From Myxococcales bacterium (GTDB lineage Bacteria; Myxococcota; Bradymonadia; UBA7976; UBA1532): a DNA stretch of 6,478 nt. Below are positions 1-5,846 of the stretch, in pieces. Numbering within the stretch: position 1 is the first letter of the stretch; each line of letters begins with the position of its first letter. A program made the translations under genes and the position numbers. The stretch covers positions 1 through 6,478 of the forward strand of contig JAGQJJ010000239.1 in the NCBI GenBank assembly GCA_020430675.1. Direction: 5' to 3'. Below the pieces are notes generated by a model that saw only the letters and a program-made list of their open reading frames with translations, ran no database searches and had not been told where the DNA came from.

Positions 1-812
1 TCGCTCGGCCCGAAGAGCATGAACGCGGCGCCGGTGCCCTCTTCGGCGGGGAACGAGACCGGCGGCGCCGAAATCGAACCCAGCGGCGGGCGCTGCGCCG
101 CGTCTTCACTGGGCGGCGGCAACAGCGCCGAGCTGCCTTCAACGGCTGACTCGTCGATGTCCTCAGGCGCCGCGGCGCGCGGCGCGTTGAGCGGGGTGGT
201 GGGTGGCGGATGGTCGCGCGGTGCGTCGAGCCTCGTGGTGGGCGGCGGCGTGCCGTTCGGCGGCACGAGCTGCGTGGTCGGCGGCGGCTGGCCGGGCAGA
301 TCGGCGGGGTTGATGCGCGTCGTCGGCGGCGGCGTGCCCATCGGGGGCCCGAGCTCGGTGGTGGGCGGCGGCCCGCTCGACGGCAGATCGGCCGCGTTCA
401 ACTGCGTCGTGGGCCCCGGGGTGCCCATCGCGGTCTCGAGCCGCGTCGTCGGCGGCGGGTTGGCGCTGGCCAGATCGGCGGGGTTGATCTGCGTCGTCGG
501 CCCCGGCAGGCCCATCGGCGGCCCGAGCTGCGTGGTCGGCGGCGGACCGGCGCCGGGCAGGTCCGCGGGGTCGATGCGAGTCGTCGGCGGCGGCATGGCC
601 ATCGGCGGCTCCGACGTCATGGCGAGCGGCGCGCCGCTGATCTGGGCCAGACGCTGCGGGGAGGGCACATGGTTCACCAGCGCCCGATAGAGCCGATCGG
701 CGCGCCGCGCGGGCATCGTCCTGCCGCGAAAATGTGCCACGCGATCGGGCCCGGCGGCCGTCACCAACGCGGCGAGCTGCGCTTCGAGCATCTGGCGCGT
801 CGCGGGCAACAT
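1..812 (-). CDS. Pro-Thr repeat protein with ten T-T-x-[I/L] motifs (3' end outside window)
   Basis: I do not recognise the family. The open frame runs from ATG at 812 to the left edge (270 full codons, no stop). There is no signal peptide or membrane segment, so it is probably cytoplasmic, at least at this end. Residues 1-65 look like a small helical region rich in Arg and Ala. Residues 74-208 are a Pro-rich array with ten Thr-Thr pairs (first Thr at 77, 93, 106, 122, 135, 151, 164, 179, 192, 205), nearly all preceded by Pro, and each followed by any residue and then Ile or Leu. Linkers alternate between an (I/L)(N/D)(P/A)ADL type and an LGPPMG type. Residues 209-270 are acidic and Pro/Ala-rich, ending near FMLFGPS. 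The ATG overlaps the stop of the upstream barrel gene as TGATG, which suggests coupled translation; only a weak G-run (824-830) lies upstream as a ribosome site. The regular Thr array could be a phosphothreonine scaffold, which is inference. It could also be a flexible linker joining the N-terminal region to an unseen C-terminal domain. Confidence 0.8.
   Translation of the reverse strand, partial: MLPATRQMLEAQLAALVTAAGPDRVAHFRGRTMPARRADRLYRALVNHVPSPQRLAQISGAPLAMTSEPPMAMPPPTTRIDPADLPGAGPPPTTQLGPPMGLPGPTTQINPADLASANPPPTTRLETAMGTPGPTTQLNAADLPSSGPPPTTELGPPMGTPPPTTRINPADLPGQPPPTTQLVPPNGTPPPTTRLDAPRDHPPPTTPLNAPRAAAPEDIDESAVEGSSALLPPPSEDAAQRPPLGSISAPPVSFPAEEGTGAAFMLFGPS
189..593 (-). repeat. In-frame tandem repeat, about 87 bp (29 aa) super-period
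   Basis: This coding repeat array lies inside the leftmost gene. The Thr-Thr codon pairs recur with spacings 16, 13, 16, 13, 16, 13, 15, 13 and 13 residues, so one super-unit is 29 residues or 87 bases and contains two different half-units. The final units lose the long linker and become plain 13-residue repeats. Copies differ at many third positions (ACG/ACC/ACT for Thr, CCG/CCC for Pro), so the protein motif is kept while the DNA has drifted. This argues for selection on the peptide rather than a very recent duplication. Confidence 0.85.
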
Positions 813-2149
813 CAGAACCGATACCCCCCCATCAACCGCAGGCCGAGGAACTGGTCGGTGGCCGACTCGCCCTTGCGACCCCCGCGCCCCTCGCCGGTGA
901 TCTCGCTGCTCAGCGCCGTCCACTCGACGCCAAGCAGCAGGCTCAGGTCGCCCATCAGCGAGCCGAGCCCGCCCATCACCCGATAGCCGCTGGTCGAGAC
1001 CTCGCCGCCCAGCTCCTTGGCGGTGTCGCCCACCCCGGCATAGGGCAGCCACGACCCGCGCAGCTCGACCGCCAGATACGGGGTGCCGAGCGGGACGCGG
1101 CCCGACAGGCCCACGTCGAGGTAAGTGTAGCTGACACCATTGTATTCCGGGTTCTCTTGAATCTCGAACGACAGAAAACCCAGCCCGAAATGGCCGCCCA
1201 GCTCGATGCCTGAGGCGAAGTCATACAGGTAGATCAGCCGCGCCAGCAGGTGGCTGTGACTGGTTGAGAGCGTCTTGACCTCGGCCTCGCCGTCGGGCCC
1301 GGTGACCGACGCCTCGGTCGACAAGAAGACCTTCTCGAACCGCAGCCCCAGCCCGAGGCCGCGCGCAAAACCCTCGCTGTCGCCGCCAAACGGGTAGACC
1401 TCGGCGTCGAGCGCGATGCCGGGCACGATGGACGACTCGTATTGAATGCCGCCGTCGCTGAAGAGCGGCGAGTCCTTGCGTGCGGTCAGGTCGAACGTGC
1501 GCGAGAGCAGGGCCAGCCCGCCGTGCAGGCGCACGAAGGGGAAGGGACCGCGCGGGGTCTCGGGCTCGACGGTCTCGCGGGTGTAATCCACCACCGGCTC
1601 GGGGTCGACCGGGATCGGCGCGAAGTCCATCGGCGGAGGCGGGGGCGGCGGCGGGCGCATCGCCTCCGACAGCAGCGGCTCGATGGCCACCGCCGAGTCG
1701 CGCCAGACGCCCGACGTCAGCTTGCCGCGGGGCACCTCGACGCGGCGCTCATCGATGTAGCGGCCGTCGTTGCCGGCATAAACCGAGAAGACCAGCATGC
1801 GGTCATTGGGCCCGGCGTCGGGCCATTGCCCCGGCGAAGGCCGCAGCAGCGTGCCGAAGACGACCACGTCGACTTCCAGCACGGCGCAGACCTCGGCCAG
1901 CGCCGCCGGATCCTGCGGCACGCGGTCATCGACGCGCATCGCCTTGGCCTGCTTGGTGAAGCCGCTGGTGCTCTGCACGCGCACGCCGCCCAGGCCCTTG
2001 AGCGCGCGCTGGAAGCCGATGTAATCACGGCGGCCCACCTTGGGCCCGGCCAGATCGCCGATCACCACCCGCAGCGGTTCGGCAGCGGCCGACGCGGCGA
2101 GCAGCAAGAGGACCAGAACCAGCCCGAACCCCAAGGGCGCCCGACTCAT
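812..2149 (-). CDS. Predicted outer-membrane barrel protein with TolB/CsgG-like N-terminal domain
   Basis: The 445-residue product starts with a clear signal peptide: Arg at 3, a hydrophobic run at about 8-19, and an AAA-E cleavage site near residue 23. There is no lipobox Cys, so it is not a lipoprotein. Residues 25-160 show alternating hydrophobic strands and helices (LRVVIGDLAG, then a VDVVVFGTLL strand at 93-102), resembling the small alpha/beta domain at the N-terminus of TolB- or CsgG-like periplasmic proteins. An eight-proline run (166-173) and an acidic Pro-rich linker to about 200 follow. Residues 202-445 are Gly- and aromatic-rich amphipathic strands, ending in GGYRF with a C-terminal Phe, typical of outer-membrane beta-barrels recognised by the BAM complex. 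The ATG overlaps the pilT stop as ATGA and has a strong GGAGG site 7 bases upstream. Export and barrel fold are well supported; the TolB/CsgG likeness is pattern-based and uncertain. The exact role is unknown, and a link to the pilus ATPase is suggested only by gene order. Confidence 0.85.
   Translation of the reverse strand: MSRAPLGFGLVLVLLLLAASAAAEPLRVVIGDLAGPKVGRRDYIGFQRALKGLGGVRVQSTSGFTKQAKAMRVDDRVPQDPAALAEVCAVLEVDVVVFGTLLRPSPGQWPDAGPNDRMLVFSVYAGNDGRYIDERRVEVPRGKLTSGVWRDSAVAIEPLLSEAMRPPPPPPPPMDFAPIPVDPEPVVDYTRETVEPETPRGPFPFVRLHGGLALLSRTFDLTARKDSPLFSDGGIQYESSIVPGIALDAEVYPFGGDSEGFARGLGLGLRFEKVFLSTEASVTGPDGEAEVKTLSTSHSHLLARLIYLYDFASGIELGGHFGLGFLSFEIQENPEYNGVSYTYLDVGLSGRVPLGTPYLAVELRGSWLPYAGVGDTAKELGGEVSTSGYRVMGGLGSLMGDLSLLLGVEWTALSSEITGEGRGGRKGESATDQFLGLRLMGGYRF
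1631..1654 (-). other. Eight-proline tract in the barrel protein
   Basis: These 24 bases encode eight consecutive prolines (residues 166-173), separating the N-terminal periplasmic-type domain from the linker and barrel. Proline runs stall ribosomes and normally need elongation factor EF-P. Here the run probably acts as a stiff spacer, and the stall may also space the folding or export of the two domains, which is inference. Confidence 0.7.
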
Positions 2150-3252
2150 TCAAAGCCCTCCCACTGTGTATCAGAGGTGCCCTGCACCCCCGAGAGCCGC
2201 AGGAGAAAGTCGTCCTTGTTCGTGCAGTTGGCCAGCGCCTCGTCGCGGGTGATCAGCCCGCGCCGCAGCAGCATCATCAGCGACTGATCGAAGGTCTGCA
2301 TGCCATAGCTGGAGTTGCCCTGGGCGATGGTCTCGCGCAGCTCCAGCAAGCGCCCCTCCTCTTGCAGCAGCTCGCGCACGCGGTGGGTGGCGAGCAGCAC
2401 CTCCATCGCCGCCACGCGCCCGCGGCCATCGGCGCGGCGCAGCAATCGCTGGCTGATGATGGCCCGAATCGACGCCGCCAGCGCGACGCGGATCTGCTTG
2501 TGCTGGTGCGGCGGGAAGATGCCGATGATGCGGTTGATGGTCTCGACCGCGTCGACGGTGTGCAGCGTGCTCAGCACCAGGTGGCCGGTCTCGGCGGCGG
2601 TCATCGCCGTCTCGATCGTCTCTTCATCGCGCATCTCGCCGACGAAGATCACGTCGGGATCCTGCCGCAGCGCCGCGCGCAGCGCCGAGGCGAAGGTGCG
2701 CGTATCGAGCCCCACCTCGCGCTGATTGATGATGCTGCGCCGGTCGCGGAACAGGAACTCGATCGGATCCTCGATGGTGAGGATATGATCGGCGCGCGTC
2801 TCGTTGATGAGGTCCACCATGGCGGCCAGCGTCGTGCTCTTGCCCGAGCCGGTGGCGCCGGTCACCAGAACCAGGCCGCGCGGTTCGAGCGCGATCCGCT
2901 CTAGAATGGGCGGCAGATCCAGCTCGGAGATGCTCTTGACCTCGGACGGGATCACCCGCATCACCAGCGCCAGCGTCTGCCGCTGATAGAAGGCGTTGAC
3001 CCGAAAGCGGCCCAGCGCCTCGGCCGTATAAGCGAAGTCGATCTCGCGATCGCGGCTGAGCTGATCGACGTGCTGCCGCTCGGCGATGCGCGTGAACAGC
3101 GCGTGCAGGATCTCGCCCGTCAGCCGCGGCCCGTTGCGCAGCGGCACCAGTCCGCCGTTGATGCGGAAGAGCGGCGGCAGGCCGGCCTTCAGATGGATGT
3201 CTGAAGCCCCGCCTTGCACGGCGACCTTGAGGATGGATTCGAGATCGACCAC
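2146..3252 (-). CDS. pilT: PilT-family type IV pilus retraction ATPase
   Basis: The 368-residue product is a hexameric cytoplasmic motor ATPase that drives depolymerisation of type IV pili, powering twitching or gliding and DNA uptake. An N-terminal PAS-like domain (about 1-105) contains the family ASDIHL motif (16-21). Walker A is GATGSGKST (132-140). The Asp box lies around TIEDPIEF (159-166). Walker B is DPDVIFVGE (198-206), with catalytic Glu 206. The His box is TGHLVLSTLHT (222-232). The C-terminal part keeps the GMQTFDQSL motif (317-325) and a DFLLRLSGVQG ending typical of PilT more than PilU, though the paralogue assignment is not certain. The open frame extends further upstream, but those codons overlap pyrH and encode low-complexity Arg/Pro sequence. 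I therefore choose GTG at 3252, which puts V-D-L-E-S-I-L at the N-terminus and leaves 44 bases after pyrH. No clear Shine-Dalgarno site precedes it. The stop overlaps the next start as ATGA. Confidence 0.93.
   Translation of the reverse strand: MVDLESILKVAVQGGASDIHLKAGLPPLFRINGGLVPLRNGPRLTGEILHALFTRIAERQHVDQLSRDREIDFAYTAEALGRFRVNAFYQRQTLALVMRVIPSEVKSISELDLPPILERIALEPRGLVLVTGATGSGKSTTLAAMVDLINETRADHILTIEDPIEFLFRDRRSIINQREVGLDTRTFASALRAALRQDPDVIFVGEMRDEETIETAMTAAETGHLVLSTLHTVDAVETINRIIGIFPPHQHKQIRVALAASIRAIISQRLLRRADGRGRVAAMEVLLATHRVRELLQEEGRLLELRETIAQGNSSYGMQTFDQSLMMLLRRGLITRDEALANCTNKDDFLLRLSGVQGTSDTQWEGFE
2157..2161 (-). promoter_or_regulatory. Shine-Dalgarno site of the barrel protein gene
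   Basis: GGAGG on the minus strand lies 7 bases before the ATG at 2149 and is embedded in the last codons of pilT (Trp-Glu-Gly). It fixes the start of the barrel gene and shows it can recruit ribosomes itself in addition to coupling through the ATGA overlap. Confidence 0.75.
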
Positions 3253-3266
3253 GGTCCGACCATATC

Positions 3267-3296
3267 CGGTCCGCCCGCCTGGGGGCAACGGGACCG
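3267..3296 (-). promoter_or_regulatory. Inverted repeat between pyrH and pilT
   Basis: The pyrH-pilT gap contains CGGTCC (3296-3291) able to pair with GGACCG (3272-3267), with an inner GCCC/GGGC pairing (3286-3283 with 3276-3273) and a bulge. A second GGACCG copy at 3257-3252 ends on the first base of the pilT GTG start and could pair with the same left arm. There is no T-run, so it is not a standard intrinsic terminator. It may modulate read-through or translation of pilT, or simply reflect GC-rich sequence. Confidence 0.35.
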
Positions 3297-4034
3297 TCAG
3301 TGGATGAGGGTGCCGATCGGATCGCCCTGGGCGACGCGCACGATATTGCCCGGTGCGGTCAGATCGAAGACCACGATGGGCATGTCGTGCTCGCGGCACA
3401 GGCTGATGGCGGTGGCGTCCATCACCCGCAGATTGCGCGAGAGGACCTCGTCGTGGGTCACTTCGTCGTACCGCTTGGCGTCGGGCACCTTCATCGGATC
3501 GGCGTCGTACAGCCCGTCGACCTTGGTCGCCTTGAGCAGCACGTCGGCCGAGACCTCCATGGCGCGCAGGGCGGCGGCGGTGTCGGTGGTGAAGTAGGGG
3601 TTGCCGGTGCCGGCGGCGAAGACGACGACCCGCCCCTTCTCCAGATGGCGGATGGCGCGGCGGCGGATGAACGGCTCGGCCACTTTGGGCATCTCGATGC
3701 CGCTCATCACCCGGGTGTACAGGCCGACCTTCTCGAAGCCGTCCTGCAGGGCGAGCGCGTTGATCGCGGTGGCCAGCATGCCCATGTAATCGGCGCTGGT
3801 GCGATCCATGCCGCGGGCCGCGCCGGCGACGCCGCGGAAGATGTTGCCGCCGCCGATGACCACGCCGATCTCGATGCCCAGCCGGCGCACTTCGAGCACC
3901 TCGCCGGCGATGCGCTCGATGACCCCGGGCGAGATGCCGTACTGACCGTCACCGATCAGCGCCTCGCCCGACAGCTTCAACAGCACGCGCCGGTACCGGC
4001 GCAGTCGCGGATCGAGCCGCTCTTCGGCGCTCAT
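3297..4034 (-). CDS. pyrH: UMP kinase (uridylate kinase)
   Basis: The 245-residue enzyme phosphorylates UMP to UDP with ATP, an essential step of pyrimidine nucleotide synthesis. It is a hexameric cytoplasmic member of the amino acid kinase fold, regulated in many bacteria by GTP and UTP. All hallmark motifs are present: KLSGEAL (20-26), GGGNIFRG (61-68), [15 protein letters not shown] (75-89), [17 protein letters not shown] (142-158) and [10 protein letters not shown] (171-180). Length is normal for the family. The ATG at 4034 is the only ATG near the N-terminus and leaves a tail of about 16 residues before the first strand, slightly longer than usual. It starts 5 bases after the tsf stop and has no strong Shine-Dalgarno site, so translation is probably coupled to tsf. 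frr, the common next gene, does not follow. Confidence 0.98.
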   Translation of the reverse strand: MSAEERLDPRLRRYRRVLLKLSGEALIGDGQYGISPGVIERIAGEVLEVRRLGIEIGVVIGGGNIFRGVAGAARGMDRTSADYMGMLATAINALALQDGFEKVGLYTRVMSGIEMPKVAEPFIRRRAIRHLEKGRVVVFAAGTGNPYFTTDTAAALRAMEVSADVLLKATKVDGLYDADPMKVPDAKRYDEVTHDEVLSRNLRVMDATAISLCREHDMPIVVFDLTAPGNIVRVAQGDPIGTLIH

Positions 4035-4039
4035 CGGGC

Positions 4040-4690
4040 TCAGACGCCCGCGGCCGCGGCCACCTCGGCGGCGAAGTCGGATTCTTTCTTCTCGATGCCC
4101 TCACCGAGCACGAAGCAGGTGAAGCGGCGAACCCGAATGTTCTCTTTGGTGGTCGCGGCGACCTCGGTCACGTACTGGCCGACGGTCTTGTCCGGCTCCT
4201 TCACGAAGGCCTGCTCGAGCAGGCAGACCTCCGAGAGCCACTTCTTGATCTTGCCGTCGACGATGCGGCCCAGGATGTTCGCCGGCTTGCCCGAGTCTTC
4301 GAGCTGGGCGAGGAAGATCTCGCGCTGCCGCTCGATGAGGTCGGCGGGCACCTCGCTGGCGTCGAGGTACTCGGGGCGGGCGGCGGCGACGTGCATCGCC
4401 ACGTCGCGCACGAGCTGCTGGAAGCTCTCGCCGATGGCGACGAAGTCGGTCTCGCAGTTGATCTCGACCAGCGCCCCGATGCGGCCGCCGGTGTGGATAT
4501 AGGCGCCGACCTGACCCTCAGCGGCCACGCGGTCCGCGCGCTTGCCGACCGCGGCCAGGCTCTTCTTCTGGAGGTACTCGACGGCCTTCTCGAAGTCGCC
4601 GTCGGTCTCCACGAGCGCCTTCTTGCAGTCCATCATGCCCGCGCCGGTCTTCTCGCGGAGTTCTTTGACCATGCTGGCCGAAATCGCCAT
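4040..4690 (-). CDS. tsf: Elongation factor Ts, short form
   Basis: The 216-residue factor is the nucleotide exchange factor that releases GDP from EF-Tu during translation elongation. The N-terminal UBA-like domain (about 1-50) contains [16 protein letters not shown] (11-26). The EF-Tu-contacting TDF motif appears in NCETDFVA (78-85). A core segment with [14 protein letters not shown] (141-154) follows. It is shorter than the E. coli protein (about 280 residues), with a reduced core region, as seen in several other phyla. The start is [10 protein letters not shown] at 4690, chosen because AAGGAG lies 7 bases upstream and because the family begins at this point. An in-frame ATG further up (4735) lies within the intergenic hairpin and is rejected. 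The gene sits 63 bases after rpsB and 5 bases before pyrH. Confidence 0.97.
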   Translation of the reverse strand: MAISASMVKELREKTGAGMMDCKKALVETDGDFEKAVEYLQKKSLAAVGKRADRVAAEGQVGAYIHTGGRIGALVEINCETDFVAIGESFQQLVRDVAMHVAAARPEYLDASEVPADLIERQREIFLAQLEDSGKPANILGRIVDGKIKKWLSEVCLLEQAFVKEPDKTVGQYVTEVAATTKENIRVRRFTCFVLGEGIEKKESDFAAEVAAAAGV

Positions 4691-4697
4691 CGGATCG

Positions 4698-4703
4698 CTC
4701 CTT
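4698..4703 (-). promoter_or_regulatory. Shine-Dalgarno site of tsf
   Basis: AAGGAG on the minus strand is 7 bases before the ATG at 4690. It decides this start over the upstream in-frame ATG at 4735. Confidence 0.85.
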
Positions 4704-4722
4704 GCTGCGTGTGCAAACCGCG

Positions 4723-4744
4723 GCGCGCCCGCCATCGGGCGCGC
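4723..4744 (-). promoter_or_regulatory. Perfect 9-bp hairpin between rpsB and tsf
   Basis: Arms GCGCGCCCG and CGGGCGCGC pair perfectly around a 4-base loop within the 63-base rpsB-tsf gap. On the minus-strand transcript only a short TTT lies several bases after the stem, so it is not a canonical terminator. It may be a partial attenuator, lowering tsf-pyrH expression relative to rpsB, or a barrier protecting the rpsB 3' end. The structure is seen directly; the role is inference. The E. coli rpsB-tsf gap is known to hold a partial terminator, which makes such a role plausible. Confidence 0.55.
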
Positions 4745-4753
4745 GCTTGGGAC

Positions 4754-5611
4754 TCAGTCTTCGCCGCCTTCGTCGTCGGGCTCGGGCATGTCGGGCGAGG
4801 CGCTCGCTTCGGGCGCGGGCATCTCCATGCCGGCCGGCTTGAAGGCGACCTCGGGGCCGTCCTCGTGCTGGCCGAGCGAGATCTCGCCACCCATCTGCGC
4901 CTCGACCTGACCGCCGAAGCGCTCGTTGTGCAGCTTGCGGCCTTCGATCACCGCGTCGGCGATGCGGCTGGTGAACAGCTCGACCGCGCGGATGGCGTCG
5001 TCGTTGCCCGGCACCGGGAAGTCGATGCCCGTCGGATCGCTGTTGGTGTCGACCACGGCCACGATCTTGATGCCCAGCTTCTGGGCTTCCGAGACCGCGA
5101 TGTGCTCCTTGACGGTGTCGATGATGAACACGGCGCCGGGCAGCGACTCCATGTTCTTCACGCCGCCGAGGTTGGCCTCAAGCTTCTCGCGCTCGCGGAA
5201 CAGCTTGAGGGTCTCTTTCTTGGTCAGGCGATCGGAGGTGCCGTCGGTCAGCATGCGGTCGATGGTGCGCAGGCGATCGATCGAACCCTTGATGGTGCGG
5301 AAGTTGGTCAGCGTGCCGCCGAGCCAGCGGTGGGTGACGTGGTACATGCCGCAGCGCAGCGCGTGCGTGCGCACCATGTCCTGGGCCTGCTTCTTGGTCG
5401 CCACGAAGAGCACGCTCTCGCCGCGCGAGACGATGCTGACGACAAAGTTGAAGGCCGCCTCGAACATGGGCTGCGACTTCTGCAGGTCGATGATGTGAAT
5501 CCCGTTGCGCGCGCCGTAGATGTAGGGGCGCATGAGGGGATTCCAGCGGGCGGTCTGGTGGCCGAAGTGAACCCCGGCCTCGAGCAGTTCGCGAATGGTC
5601 ACGGCGGACAT
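4754..5611 (-). CDS. rpsB: 30S ribosomal protein S2
   Basis: The 285-residue protein of the small ribosomal subunit binds near the head-body junction and is needed with S1 for mRNA initiation. S2 signature 1 is seen as [17 protein letters not shown] (9-25). [10 protein letters not shown] lies at 95-104. Signature 2 starts at [16 protein letters not shown] (187-202). The conserved domain ends near residue 235. The remaining tail is Pro/Met-rich and ends in a strongly acidic segment (PDDEGGED), longer than the roughly 240 residues of E. coli S2. The ATG at 5611 has GAGGA 5 bases upstream. The gene heads the cluster with tsf and pyrH. Its leader contains a strong hairpin that could serve S2 autoregulation, as documented in other proteobacteria. 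Confidence 0.98.
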   Translation of the reverse strand: MSAVTIRELLEAGVHFGHQTARWNPLMRPYIYGARNGIHIIDLQKSQPMFEAAFNFVVSIVSRGESVLFVATKKQAQDMVRTHALRCGMYHVTHRWLGGTLTNFRTIKGSIDRLRTIDRMLTDGTSDRLTKKETLKLFREREKLEANLGGVKNMESLPGAVFIIDTVKEHIAVSEAQKLGIKIVAVVDTNSDPTGIDFPVPGNDDAIRAVELFTSRIADAVIEGRKLHNERFGGQVEAQMGGEISLGQHEDGPEVAFKPAGMEMPAPEASASPDMPEPDDEGGED

Positions 5612-5616
5612 AGTCT

Positions 5617-5621
5617 TCCTC
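5617..5621 (-). promoter_or_regulatory. Shine-Dalgarno site of rpsB
   Basis: GAGGA (followed by AG) on the minus strand lies 5 bases before the ATG at 5611. It supports this start and rejects the long open extension upstream, which is low-complexity and would run through the leader. Confidence 0.75.
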
Positions 5622-5649
5622 GCGTTGTTGTGCCGCCGCGGTCGTCTTG

Positions 5650-5687
5650 GCCGGGCTCCACCCCAGCGGGGCACGCCGGAGCCGGGC
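5650..5687 (-). promoter_or_regulatory. Stem-loop in the rpsB leader
   Basis: On the minus strand, GCCCGGCTCC (5687-5678) pairs with GGAGCCCGGC (5659-5650) with a single C-C mismatch. The interior holds a second CCCC/GGGG hairpin (5671-5668 with 5664-5661). The element sits about 40 bases upstream of the rpsB start, inside the probable 5' untranslated region. A position like this suits autogenous control by S2, but the fold does not let me assign it to a known leader class. Confidence 0.5.
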
Positions 5688-5718
5688 TCGGACCGCGTGT
5701 GGATTGTCGAGCCGCGGC

Positions 5719-5747
5719 GGTGTACCAGGATCGCCCGGCCCGGGCAA
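5719..5747 (-). promoter_or_regulatory. Candidate sigma-70-type promoter for rpsB
   Basis: On the minus strand, TTGCCC (5747-5742) is followed after 17 bases by TACACC (5724-5719), with an extended TGG immediately before it. Spacing is ideal but the -10 match is weak, as is common in high-GC genomes. It would give a leader of about 100 bases containing the hairpin at 5650-5687. The spacer includes a GCCCGG-C-CCGGGC palindrome (5733-5745), a possible operator. Confidence 0.35.
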
Positions 5748-5754
5748 GCATTTC

Positions 5755-5782
5755 CGGCGCCGTCAGTGGGCGCGGCGCCGTC
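5755..5782. repeat. Paired CGGCGCCGTC repeat in the divergent intergenic region
   Basis: Two identical 10-base copies (5755-5764 and 5773-5782) lie 18 bases apart. Each contains the self-complementary octamer CGGCGCCG. The arrangement could be an operator read from both sides, or a chance product of GC-rich sequence. It lies between the two candidate promoters. Confidence 0.35.
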
Positions 5783-5808
5783 GACCCTGAACGAATGCGC
5801 CGGGGCTG

Positions 5809-5838
5809 TTGACAGGCCACCCGGCCGTGCCGCACAAC
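5809..5838 (+). promoter_or_regulatory. Candidate promoter of the alkylation repair gene
   Basis: A perfect TTGACA -35 hexamer (5809-5814) is followed after 18 bases by CACAAC (5833-5838), a half-match to the -10 box. Transcription would begin around 5845, at or within a few bases of the ATG at 5847. No Shine-Dalgarno-like sequence precedes the ATG, so the mRNA may be leaderless. Confidence 0.45.
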
Positions 5839-5846
5839 CGCGGGCC

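Noticed and set aside
189..593. Regular repeats considered as a CRISPR array
   Set aside because: Units are in-frame, diverged at third codon positions, of alternating 39/48-base spacing, and lack identical repeats separated by unique spacers.
19..690. Long plus-strand open frame with Gly/Val-rich repeats
   Set aside because: It is the antisense shadow of the Pro-Thr repeat array. The minus frame starts at an overlapping stop/start and keeps the Thr-Thr motif despite third-base drift.
3253..3399. Upstream 49-residue extension of pilT
   Set aside because: It would overlap pyrH by about 100 bases, encodes Arg/Pro-rich sequence unlike any PilT N-terminus, and the GTG at 3252 fits the family start.
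3300..4502. 400-codon plus-strand open frame over pyrH and tsf
   Set aside because: pyrH and tsf are unmistakable on the minus strand; the plus frame is His/Gly/Ala-rich low-complexity sequence caused by high GC.
4691..4735. Alternative tsf start at 4735
   Set aside because: The ATG falls in the loop of the intergenic hairpin, and AAGGAG is correctly placed for the ATG at 4690, where EF-Ts proteins normally begin.
4391..5812. 473-codon plus-strand open frame over tsf and rpsB
   Set aside because: It is antisense to two universally conserved genes, has no recognisable domain and shows biased composition typical of GC-rich shadow frames.
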